Assembly (NCBI GenBank): GCA_019245555.1
Contig: JAFARH010000191.1
Span: 1 to 15,809 of the forward strand
DNA: 15,809 bases
Reading direction: 5' to 3'
Origin: Betaproteobacteria bacterium
GTDB lineage: Bacteria; Pseudomonadota; Gammaproteobacteria; Burkholderiales; SG8-39
Shown here: piece by piece, positions 1 to 5,875 of the stretch
Layout: each line of letters opens with the position of its first letter
Numbering within the stretch: position 1 is the first letter of the stretch
The notes under the pieces: model-generated
The model's input: the letters and a program-made list of their open reading frames with translations, nothing else
Databases searched by the model: none
What the model was told of the DNA's origin: nothing
Program-made: the position numbers and the translations under genes

Positions 1-491
1 TGATCGATCTTGTCCGACGCCACGGCGGCGACGAGGCCCAGCGTGCCGAGGAGTGCCGCGCCGAGCAAGGCAAAGGCGAGCGCCCAGAGCGGAGCGTGGA
101 CTGGTACCGAAACGAAGGCCAAGGCGACGGCGAGAACGAAAACACCAACCACCAAGCCGCGCACGATCGATGCGGTGATGTAGGCGGCGAAGAACTCCGC
201 GTAGGAGATCGGCGAGAGGAGCACGAACACGATGTTGCCGGTGATCTTCGACTGGATGAGGCTGGATGAGCTGTTGGCGAAGGCGTTCTGCAGCACGCTC
301 ATCATCACGAGACCCGGCACGAGGAACGCCGAGTAATGCAGGCCGGGATAGACCTCGAGACGGCCTTCGAGCGCATGCCCGAAGATCACCAGGTAAAGCA
401 GCGTGGTCAGCACCGGCGCGGCGACGGTCTGGAAGCCCACCTTGAAGAACCGCAGGAGCTCCTTGTGGCAAAGCGTGAGGAAGCGATTCAC
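1..491 (-). CDS. yadH: ABC-2 type transporter permease, YadH-like (partial, C-terminus beyond left edge)
   Basis: This open frame runs from a GTG at 491-489 off the left edge of the window; about 163 residues are visible. It begins VNRFLTLCHKELLRFFKVG and continues with hydrophobic segments near residues 23-41, 60-80, 105-130 and 135-157, the usual layout of an ABC-2 permease. The segment FLVPGLVMMSVLQNAFAN followed by a short amphipathic stretch and LLSPISYAEF is characteristic of this family and resembles E. coli YadH. Its start codon overlaps the stop of the upstream ATPase in a GTGA arrangement, so the two are translationally coupled and very likely form one exporter in the inner membrane. 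The substrate is unknown. In related genomes this pair commonly follows mlaB, so the location fits. No defect is visible in the part shown. Confidence 0.85.
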   Translation of the reverse strand, partial: MNRFLTLCHKELLRFFKVGFQTVAAPVLTTLLYLVIFGHALEGRLEVYPGLHYSAFLVPGLVMMSVLQNAFANSSSSLIQSKITGNIVFVLLSPISYAEFFAAYITASIVRGLVVGVFVLAVALAFVSVPVHAPLWALAFALLGAALLGTLGLVAAVASDKID

Positions 492-1387
492 GATGCTTTC
501 CCGGTGAGGCGCAGGAAGACTTCCTCGAGGTCCGGCGGGCTCACTTCCATCTCGCGGATGGCGACCCCAGCCTGGCGCAAGCCGACAAGCGCATTCTCGA
601 GCTCGCGGTAGTTTGCGAGCCGAAGCCGGAAATCGCCGCCATCGGCCGAGACGATGCGGCCCGGCACGCCGGGCGGCAGCTCGGTGCGATCGATGTGCAG
701 CCTGAGTTCCAAGCCGGAGAAGGTGCCGAGGAGGTTGCGCGTGGTATCGAGCGCGACGATGCGACCTTCCTTCAGCATCGCGATGCGGCTGCAGTGCGTC
801 TCCGCTTCCTCTAGGTAATGGGTGGTGAGGACGATGCTGTGCCCATCGCGGTTCATGCGGCGCACGAACTGCCACAAGCCCTGGCGCAGCTCGACGTCGA
901 CGCCCGCGGTGGGTTCATCGAGCACGATGACCGGCGGCTTGTGAACCAGCGCTTGCGCGACGAGGACGCGGCGCTTCATGCCGCCGGAGAGCGAGCGCAT
1001 GTTGGCATCGGCCTTGCCGGTGAGATCGAGGTGATGCATCACTTCGTCGATCCACGCGTCGTTCTGGCGCAGGCCGTAGTAACCCGATTGCAGCCGAAGC
1101 GTCTCGCGAACGGTGAAGAAGGGATCGAACACCAATTCCTGCGGCACGACGCCGAGCATGCGCCGCGCGCGCCGGTAATCTGCACGCACGTCCGCGCCCA
1201 TGACGCGCGCATCGCCCGCATCGGCGCGCACGAGGCCGGCAATGACGTTGATGAGCGTGGTCTTGCCGGCGCCGTTAGGGCCAAGCAGACCGAAGAACTC
1301 TCCCTCCTCCACCGCGAGGCTCACGCCGGCGAGCGCGCGCAGCTCGCCATAGCACTTCTGGACCTCGCGGACTTCGATTGCCTTCAG
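488..1387 (-). CDS. yadG: ABC transporter ATP-binding protein, YadG-like; probable non-canonical start
   Basis: This is the nucleotide-binding subunit partnering the downstream permease. Walker A is GPNGAGKTT, the signature is LSGGMKRRVLVAQA, Walker B is VIVLDEP, followed by TAGVD, and the H-loop is TTHY. The first in-frame ATG/GTG/TTG is a GTG at 1324, but that start leaves only about 14 residues before Walker A and removes the first beta strand. The same frame upstream clearly encodes family sequence (AIEVREVQKCYGELRALAGV). The only plausible codon there is CTG at 1387-1385, which overlaps the mlaB stop as CTGA and gives 299 residues. No Shine-Dalgarno sequence precedes it, so initiation would depend on coupling to mlaB. 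A gene finder would report 488-1324. The identity is secure; the exact start is not. Confidence 0.85.
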   Translation of the reverse strand: MKAIEVREVQKCYGELRALAGVSLAVEEGEFFGLLGPNGAGKTTLINVIAGLVRADAGDARVMGADVRADYRRARRMLGVVPQELVFDPFFTVRETLRLQSGYYGLRQNDAWIDEVMHHLDLTGKADANMRSLSGGMKRRVLVAQALVHKPPVIVLDEPTAGVDVELRQGLWQFVRRMNRDGHSIVLTTHYLEEAETHCSRIAMLKEGRIVALDTTRNLLGTFSGLELRLHIDRTELPPGVPGRIVSADGGDFRLRLANYRELENALVGLRQAGVAIREMEVSPPDLEEVFLRLTGKAS

Positions 1388-1665
1388 GAGGTGGGGATGA
1401 GGCGGTCGACGCCGTAGAGCTGGGCGATCGTCCGGAGCGACTCAGGCAGGTTGACGAACGAAAGCTTCTTCTCGCGGCTGCGCGCGTCGCGCAGCCACGC
1501 GAGGAGCACCGCGAGGAGCGCCGAATCCATTTCGTTCACTTCCGCGAGGTCGACCGTCTGCACGCCCTCGGCGATATGGCGGCGGCCCTCTTCGAGGAGC
1601 GCCGCGGCATTGCCGAGCGTGACCGCGCCGGAAACGACGAGGCGCGGCCCTTCGCGCCGAATCAC
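1384..1665 (-). CDS. mlaB: MlaB, STAS-domain subunit of the Mla ABC transporter
   Basis: This is a 93-residue single STAS domain, the usual size for MlaB. In the family, MlaB sits on the cytoplasmic face of the MlaFEDB complex, bound to MlaF, and supports its stability and activity. The sequence shows the typical STAS order: an N-terminal strand pair (RLVVSGAVTL), a helix, then VDLAEVNEMDSALLAVLL, with the Asp-Ser pair at the start of the helix where anti-sigma-factor-antagonist relatives have the phosphorylatable residue, and finally a strand LSFVNLP before a C-terminal helix. The GTG start at 1665-1663 overlaps the mlaC stop (GTGA). The next gene in the operon begins within its stop codon. 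Assignment to mlaB rather than a generic STAS protein rests on its place directly after mlaC. Confidence 0.9.
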   Translation of the reverse strand: MIRREGPRLVVSGAVTLGNAAALLEEGRRHIAEGVQTVDLAEVNEMDSALLAVLLAWLRDARSREKKLSFVNLPESLRTIAQLYGVDRLIPTS

Positions 1666-2309
1666 TTCTTCTTCTCCAGGGCGGCACCTTCGAGCGACTT
1701 GTTCTTCGTCGCGAGGTTCTTGATCAGCCCATCGATGCCGGACTCGCGCACCGTGCTGTTGAATTCGGTCCGGTAGTTGGCGACCAGGCTCACGCCGCCG
1801 ACCATCACGTCGTACACCTTCCAGCCGGCCGCGGTCTTCTCCATGCTGTAGTCGATCGGCACCGGCTGCGTGCCCGGCTGCAGCACTCGCACCTGCACGG
1901 TAACGTCGGTGTCGGTCGGCTTTGCCCGCAGCGGCCGGAAATCGAACTTCTGCTCGCTATAGGCCGCGAGCGCGCTCGCATAGGTGCGCACGAGCAGCGT
2001 GCGGAATTCTTCAGTCAGCCGCTTCTTCTGGTCGGGATTCGCCTTGTTCCAGCTTTGTCCCATCGCCAGCGCCGTCATCGCGCTGAAGTTGAAGTGCGGC
2101 AACACTTTCGCATCGATGAGTTGGATGAGCTTCGCCCGGTTGCCGGCCTGGATCTCCTTGTCACTCTTGATGAGATCAACCACCTCGAGCGTTACCGTCT
2201 TTACCAGCTGGTCCGGCGGCACGTCCTGCGCGCGCACGGGCGCCCCCAGCGTGAGCGCAAGGCCGAACGCCGCGGTGCTAATTAGGTTTTTTGTCGCTGC
2301 TCGAGTCAT
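1662..2309 (-). CDS. mlaC: MlaC, periplasmic phospholipid-binding carrier
   Basis: MlaC shuttles phospholipid across the periplasm between the outer-membrane MlaA complex and the inner-membrane MlaFEDB complex. From ATG 2309-2307 the product has 215 residues and begins with a classical signal peptide: MTRAATK, a hydrophobic core LISTAAFGLALTLG, and a likely cleavage after APVRA. The mature part shows family blocks such as FNFSAMTALAMGQSW and, near the C-terminus, YDVMVGGVSLVANYRTEF followed by GIDGLIKNL. An AAGGA ribosome-binding site at 2318-2322, eight bases before the ATG, decides this start. The frame is open further back to 2432, but that extension runs through the mlaA 3' end and would place Arg/Ser-rich sequence ahead of the signal peptide. 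The gene overlaps the end of mlaA by 32 bases. Confidence 0.93.
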   Translation of the reverse strand: MTRAATKNLISTAAFGLALTLGAPVRAQDVPPDQLVKTVTLEVVDLIKSDKEIQAGNRAKLIQLIDAKVLPHFNFSAMTALAMGQSWNKANPDQKKRLTEEFRTLLVRTYASALAAYSEQKFDFRPLRAKPTDTDVTVQVRVLQPGTQPVPIDYSMEKTAAGWKVYDVMVGGVSLVANYRTEFNSTVRESGIDGLIKNLATKNKSLEGAALEKKK

Positions 2310-3006
2310 CTTCGGGTTCCTTCTCCCTTGGCGGCTGGCCATCGTAGACGAGGTTGCGCCGCCGCTGCAGATAAGCGTCGCGCTGGAACACATACTTGTC
2401 GAGCGCCGCCTCCTCGAGGATTCGGCTTGCATCGAGCAGATCGGCCCGCGTCTGGATCAGGCGCAGGGTGACGAGACCCCAGTGCACGGCAAACGGCTCG
2501 GTCTCGTTCAGCGGATCGGTATAGAAGTCGAAGCCCCAGCCGATGCCGTCGCGCACGTCGCTCGAGCCCAGGATCGGCAGCACCAAGTACGGGCCGGTCG
2601 GCGCGCCCCAGCGGCCGAAGGTCTGGCCGAAGTCCTCGTTGTGCTTCTCGTAACCCATGTCGGTGGCGATGTCGTGAATGCCAAAAATGCCGAACGTAGT
2701 ATTAAACGCAAAGCGCGCCCAATCGCTGACACCGTCTTCAAATTTTCCTTGCAGGAAATTGTTCACGCCAATGAAAACGTCGCCAACATTGGCGAATACG
2801 TTTCGCACCCTTTCGCGGATCTCGCTCGGCACCACCTTGGTGTAGCCGGTCGCCACCGGCCGGGCTACATAGGTGTCGAGTTTGTCGTTGAAGCTGTAGA
2901 TACCGCGATTGAGCGGCTCCCACGGATCGCGCGGATCGCGCTCCGCAGTGCTGGCGCAGCCAGTGGCCGCGCCGAGGAGCGCGGCGAGCAGCAAAACCCT
3001 TGTCAC
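2278..3006 (-). CDS. mlaA: MlaA (VacJ) outer-membrane lipoprotein
   Basis: MlaA is the outer-membrane component that, with a porin partner, removes mislocalised phospholipid from the outer leaflet. The 242-residue product starts with a lipoprotein signal peptide ([17 protein letters not shown]), where ATGC is the lipobox and Cys17 the expected lipidation site. The core shows VacJ family blocks: DPWEPLNRGIYSFND, NVGDVFIGVNNFLQGK, FNTTFGIFGIHDIATDMGY, then EDFGQTFGRWG and GPYLVLPILG. The C-terminal tail is highly charged (REKEPEDDSSSDKKPN). The GTG start at 3006-3004 overlaps the mlaD stop (GTGA). In E. coli mlaA is encoded away from the mla operon; here it lies between mlaD and mlaC, an arrangement I associate with Betaproteobacteria. 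The stop is TAG at 2280-2278. Confidence 0.95.
   Translation of the reverse strand: MTRVLLLAALLGAATGCASTAERDPRDPWEPLNRGIYSFNDKLDTYVARPVATGYTKVVPSEIRERVRNVFANVGDVFIGVNNFLQGKFEDGVSDWARFAFNTTFGIFGIHDIATDMGYEKHNEDFGQTFGRWGAPTGPYLVLPILGSSDVRDGIGWGFDFYTDPLNETEPFAVHWGLVTLRLIQTRADLLDASRILEEAALDKYVFQRDAYLQRRRNLVYDGQPPREKEPEDDSSSDKKPN
2318..2322 (-). promoter_or_regulatory. Ribosome-binding site that fixes the mlaC start
   Basis: AAGGA on the minus strand lies eight bases before the ATG at 2309, inside the 3' end of mlaA. It supports the start that places a signal peptide at the N-terminus of MlaC. Confidence 0.6.
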
Positions 3007-3488
3007 TTAGCTGAGTCCTTTGCCTCCGGCTTGCCTTCGGCCGCCTTGTTGAAGAGGAACTGGCTGATCAGGTTCTCGAGCACGACCGCCGATTGCGTGA
3101 GGCGCAGGCGGTCTCCGTTCTTGAGCATCACGCCGTCGCCGCCGGCTTCGAGGCCCACATACTGCTCGCCGAGAATGCCCGAGGTGAGGATCTTCGCGGT
3201 GGTGTCGCGTGGGAACTGGAAGGTGGAGTCGATGTTGATCGAGACGATCGCTTCGTAGGTCTCGTTGTCGAAGCGGATGTCGGCCACACGGCCGATCACC
3301 ACGCCGGCGCTTTTTACCGGGGCGCGCACCTTGAGACCGCCGATGTTCGCGAATTTGGCCTGCACCTGGTAGATCTGCGACGTCGAAAACGTGGCGAGGT
3401 TCCCGACCTTGAGGGCGAGGAACAAGAGCCCGGCGATGCCGGCGACGACGAAGACGCCGACCCAGAGGTCTATGGTCGAGCGGTTCAT
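3003..3488 (-). CDS. mlaD: MlaD, MCE-domain lipid-binding subunit
   Basis: MlaD is anchored in the inner membrane and forms a hexameric ring that passes phospholipid between MlaE and the periplasmic carrier MlaC. The product has 161 residues: a short cytoplasmic N-terminus (MNRSTIDLW), one transmembrane helix at about residues 9-27 ([19 protein letters not shown]), an MCE domain at roughly 38-118 with the family block [20 protein letters not shown], and a C-terminal helical region ending in the block [29 protein letters not shown] marks the end of the MCE domain. The ATG at 3488-3486 is supported by a perfect AGGAGGT ribosome-binding site eight bases upstream, inside the end of mlaE. The start overlaps the mlaE stop (ATGA). 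Confidence 0.95.
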   Translation of the reverse strand: MNRSTIDLWVGVFVVAGIAGLLFLALKVGNLATFSTSQIYQVQAKFANIGGLKVRAPVKSAGVVIGRVADIRFDNETYEAIVSINIDSTFQFPRDTTAKILTSGILGEQYVGLEAGGDGVMLKNGDRLRLTQSAVVLENLISQFLFNKAAEGKPEAKDSAK

Positions 3489-4294
3489 TGGTGATTACCT
3501 CCTGTGAACATGAGTGCAGTGAGGATGAAGTCGAGAAAGAGGATGGCGAGCGAAGAAGTCACCACGGTCCGCGTCGTGGCACGCGACACGCCCTCGGCGG
3601 TCGGCGGGGCGTCATAGCCCTCGAACACGGCGATCCAGGTCACCGCGAGACCGAATACCACGCTCTTGATCACGCCATTCATGATGTCGTTGCGCACATC
3701 CACGGCCGCCTGCATCTGCGACCAGAACGCGCCGGCGTCGACGCCGATCAGCTGCACACCGACGAGGTAGCCGCCGAAAACTCCCATCGCCGAAAAGAGT
3801 GCGGCAAGAAGCGGCATCGAGATCACGCCGCCCCAGAAACGCGGCGCGACGACGCGTGCGATCGGATCGACCGCCATCATCTCCATCGCCGACAGCTGCT
3901 CCGTGGCCTTCATCAGGCCGATTTCCGCGGTGATGGCGGAGCCAGCGCGACTCGCAAACAACAGGCCCGCGACCACGGGGCCGAGCTCACGCACGAGCGA
4001 CAGGGCGACCAGCACGCCGAGCGACTCCGAAGCGCCGAAGCGCTGCAGCGTTTCATAGCCCTGCAGCGCGAGCACCATGCCGACGAAGAGGCCGGAGACG
4101 AGAATGATGATGAGCGAGAGGACGCCGGCGAAGTAGATCTCGGCGATGGTGAGTCGGAAGCGCTTGAGCGCGGTGCCGGAATGCACCACGAGGTAGAAGA
4201 GAAAGCGGCTGGCGAAGCCGAGTCGCCAGACATGGGCGGTCACGCTGGTGCCCAGGCGCTCGATCCGCGCGCGCATGTCCGTTACGAAACGCAT
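3485..4294 (-). CDS. mlaE: MlaE, permease subunit of the Mla transporter
   Basis: MlaE is the inner-membrane permease of the MlaFEDB lipid transporter; two copies sit between the MlaF dimer and the MlaD ring. The 269-residue product is of family length. It has an amphipathic N-terminal region (residues 1-50), then hydrophobic segments: [60 protein letters not shown] and a C-terminal pair around [15 protein letters not shown] and [16 protein letters not shown]. The family signature [20 protein letters not shown] followed by [12 protein letters not shown] forms the loop that contacts MlaF. The ATG at 4294-4292 follows the mlaF TAG with no bases between them, which points to strict translational coupling. 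Confidence 0.96.
   Translation of the reverse strand: MRFVTDMRARIERLGTSVTAHVWRLGFASRFLFYLVVHSGTALKRFRLTIAEIYFAGVLSLIIILVSGLFVGMVLALQGYETLQRFGASESLGVLVALSLVRELGPVVAGLLFASRAGSAITAEIGLMKATEQLSAMEMMAVDPIARVVAPRFWGGVISMPLLAALFSAMGVFGGYLVGVQLIGVDAGAFWSQMQAAVDVRNDIMNGVIKSVVFGLAVTWIAVFEGYDAPPTAEGVSRATTRTVVTSSLAILFLDFILTALMFTGGNHQ
3497..3503 (-). promoter_or_regulatory. Strong ribosome-binding site of mlaD
   Basis: On the minus strand the sequence reads AGGAGGT, a perfect anti-16S match, within the last codons of mlaE and eight bases before the mlaD ATG (3488). It is the strongest such site in the operon. MlaD is needed at six copies per complex against two for MlaE and MlaF, so a stronger site here makes sense. 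Confidence 0.75.
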
Positions 4295-5098
4295 CTAGGC
4301 GGCGGCGAGCTCGAGATCGGCATCGTAGCCCGGCGCCGGGTAGTGAAAAGGCACCGGACCTTCGGAGCTGCCGTTGACGAACTGGCGCACGAAAGGCTCG
4401 CCGCTTGCGCGGATCTCATCGGGTGTTCCCTGCGCGATGACGCGTCCGGCAGCCATGAAATAGACGTAATCGACGACGCCGAGCGCCTCCTGTACGTCGT
4501 GCGTGACGATGATCGAGGTGGCGCCGAGCGAGTCGTTGAGATTCCGGATGAGCCGTACGATGACGCCGAAGGAAATCGGATCGAGTCCGGTAAACGGCTC
4601 GTCATAGAGAATGAGCTGCGGATCGAGCGCGATCGAGCGCGCGAGCGCCACTCGCCGCGCCATGCCTCCGGACAGCTCGGTCGGCGCGAGATGCGCCGCG
4701 CCGCGCAGTCCCACGGCCTGCAGCTTCATCAAGACGAGATCGTTCAGGAGATCGTCCGGCAGATCGGTGTGCTCGCGCAGCGGGAACGCGACGTTCTCGA
4801 ACACGGACATGTCGGTGAAGAGCGCGCCGAACTGAAACAGCATTCCCATTTTGCGCCGCATGGCGTAGAGGCCTTCGGTGTCGAGCTCTCGCGTGCCGTG
4901 ACCGAGCACCCGTGCCTCTCCCGCCGTCGGACGCAGCGCGCCCATGATTACGCGCAAGAGCGTCGTCTTGCCGCACCCTGACTGGCCCATGATGCCGACG
5001 ACCGAGCCGCGCTTGATCGTGAGATCGATGTCGCGCAGCACCGGGCGCGCCGGATCGTAGGCGAATGCAAGCTTGCGGATTTCAACGATTGGCTGCAC
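4295..5098 (-). CDS. mlaF: MlaF, ATP-binding subunit of the Mla transporter
   Basis: MlaF hydrolyses ATP to drive phospholipid transport by MlaFEDB. The 267-residue product has Walker A GQSGCGKTT (38-46, Lys44), Q-loop Gln89 in FQFGALFTDMSVFENVAFPL, signature LSGGMARRVALARS (142-155), Walker B LILYDEP (162-168) with FTGLDP, and the switch histidine in VTHD (His200). The C-terminal extension ending near VPFHYPAPGYD is typical of betaproteobacterial MlaF. The GTG at 5098-5096 is the only possible start, because the frame closes with a stop just upstream. No Shine-Dalgarno sequence precedes it. The start codon lies 21 bases from that of the divergent gene at 5120, so promoter elements for this operon must fall partly inside that gene. 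It is the first gene of the mlaFEDACB operon. Confidence 0.96.
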   Translation of the reverse strand: MQPIVEIRKLAFAYDPARPVLRDIDLTIKRGSVVGIMGQSGCGKTTLLRVIMGALRPTAGEARVLGHGTRELDTEGLYAMRRKMGMLFQFGALFTDMSVFENVAFPLREHTDLPDDLLNDLVLMKLQAVGLRGAAHLAPTELSGGMARRVALARSIALDPQLILYDEPFTGLDPISFGVIVRLIRNLNDSLGATSIIVTHDVQEALGVVDYVYFMAAGRVIAQGTPDEIRASGEPFVRQFVNGSSEGPVPFHYPAPGYDADLELAAA

Positions 5099-5105
5099 TG
5101 CAGCG

Positions 5106-5113
5106 TAATATTA
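5106..5113. promoter_or_regulatory. Symmetric AT-rich palindrome between divergent genes; candidate shared -10 element
   Basis: TAATATTA is a perfect palindrome centred in the 21-base gap between the mlaF start (5098, minus) and the ATPase start (5120, plus). In either direction it reads TAATAT, a four-of-six match to the sigma-70 -10 hexamer, and it is the only AT-rich patch nearby. Transcription from such an element would begin within a few bases of both start codons, so both messages would be leaderless or nearly so, which agrees with the lack of a Shine-Dalgarno sequence on either side. No good -35 is visible in either direction; TTCAAC at 5081-5086 is the best for the plus strand but its spacing (19) is long. 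Confidence 0.35.
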
Positions 5114-5119
5114 TCCCGC

Positions 5120-5875
5120 ATGGGGGAGGCAGCCGCCGACGCGCTGGCAGTGCGCATCGAAGCGCTCGTCAAGCGCTACGGACGCGTCACCGCGCTTGAC
5201 GGTGTCACGCTCGAAATCGCGCGGCGCGAAGCCTTCGGACTCCTCGGTGCGAACGGCGCCGGCAAGACGACACTCATCCGGTGCCTCCTCGATCTCACTT
5301 CGGCGGACGCCGGATCGATTCAGATTTTTGGCAGGTCTTCGCGCGAGCCCGCGTCGCGCGTCGCGCTCGCCTATTTGCCCGAGCGTTTCACGCCGCCGCA
5401 TTACCTCACCGGCGCCGAGTTCCTCCGCACGCTCGCGCAGCTCGCCGGCGTCGGCTACGACGCGGCGCGAGTCGCACGCCTGGTCGATGAGCTCGAACTC
5501 GAACGCGAAGCGCTCGAGCGCCCGGTGCGCAACCTTTCGAAAGGCATGACGCAGAAGCTCGGCCTCGCGGGCTGCTTCTCGCTCGAGCGCGAGATGTATG
5601 TGCTCGACGAGCCGATGAGCGGCCTTGACCCTGCCGCGCGGGTGGCTGTGAAATCCGTGCTGCAGCGCCTGAGCGCGGAGGGTCGCACCCTGTTTTTCAC
5701 TTCCCATGTCCTGGCCGACGTCGACGAGCTTTGCTCCTCCATTGCGGTGCTCGACCATGCGCGCCTGCGTTTTCGCGGTGCGCCGCAGGGACTCTGTGCG
5801 CGCTATGGCGAACAAAGCCTCGAGCGCGCCTTCATGAGATGCATCCGTGACGACCAGTCCGCAATCACTGCCTGA
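5120..5875 (+). CDS. ABC transporter ATP-binding protein without an adjacent permease
   Basis: The 251-residue product is a complete ABC ATPase of the CcmA/DrrA/BcrA type. It has Walker A GANGAGKTT, signature LSKGMTQKLGLAG (the LSKGM variant common in this group), Walker B MYVLDEP with MSGLDP, and the switch histidine in TSHV. No membrane partner is encoded beside it, so the permease must lie elsewhere or the protein acts otherwise. The ATG at 5120 gives ten extra residues before the first family strand. A GTG at 5150 (VRIEALVKRYG) would also fit the domain; neither has a good ribosome-binding site. Its last 29 bases overlap the following sigma-54 regulator, so the two are co-expressed. An ABC ATPase is needed for type IV pili in Myxococcus (pilGHI), so a role in the pilus locus is conceivable but unproven. 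Confidence 0.88.
   Translation: MGEAAADALAVRIEALVKRYGRVTALDGVTLEIARREAFGLLGANGAGKTTLIRCLLDLTSADAGSIQIFGRSSREPASRVALAYLPERFTPPHYLTGAEFLRTLAQLAGVGYDAARVARLVDELELEREALERPVRNLSKGMTQKLGLAGCFSLEREMYVLDEPMSGLDPAARVAVKSVLQRLSAEGRTLFFTSHVLADVDELCSSIAVLDHARLRFRGAPQGLCARYGEQSLERAFMRCIRDDQSAITA

Noticed and set aside
2310..2432. Longer mlaC reading from 2432
   Set aside because: It would put 41 Arg/Ser-rich residues ahead of the signal peptide, within mlaA; the AAGGA site and signal peptide favour 2309.
1984..3258. 424-residue plus-strand open frame opposite mlaC, mlaA and mlaD
   Set aside because: Spans several real genes on the other strand and shows no domain.
3488..4981. 497-residue plus-strand open frame opposite mlaE and mlaF
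   Set aside because: It is antisense to two complete, motif-rich Mla genes; its product is His/Arg/Glu-rich with no domain. High GC produces such long shadow frames.
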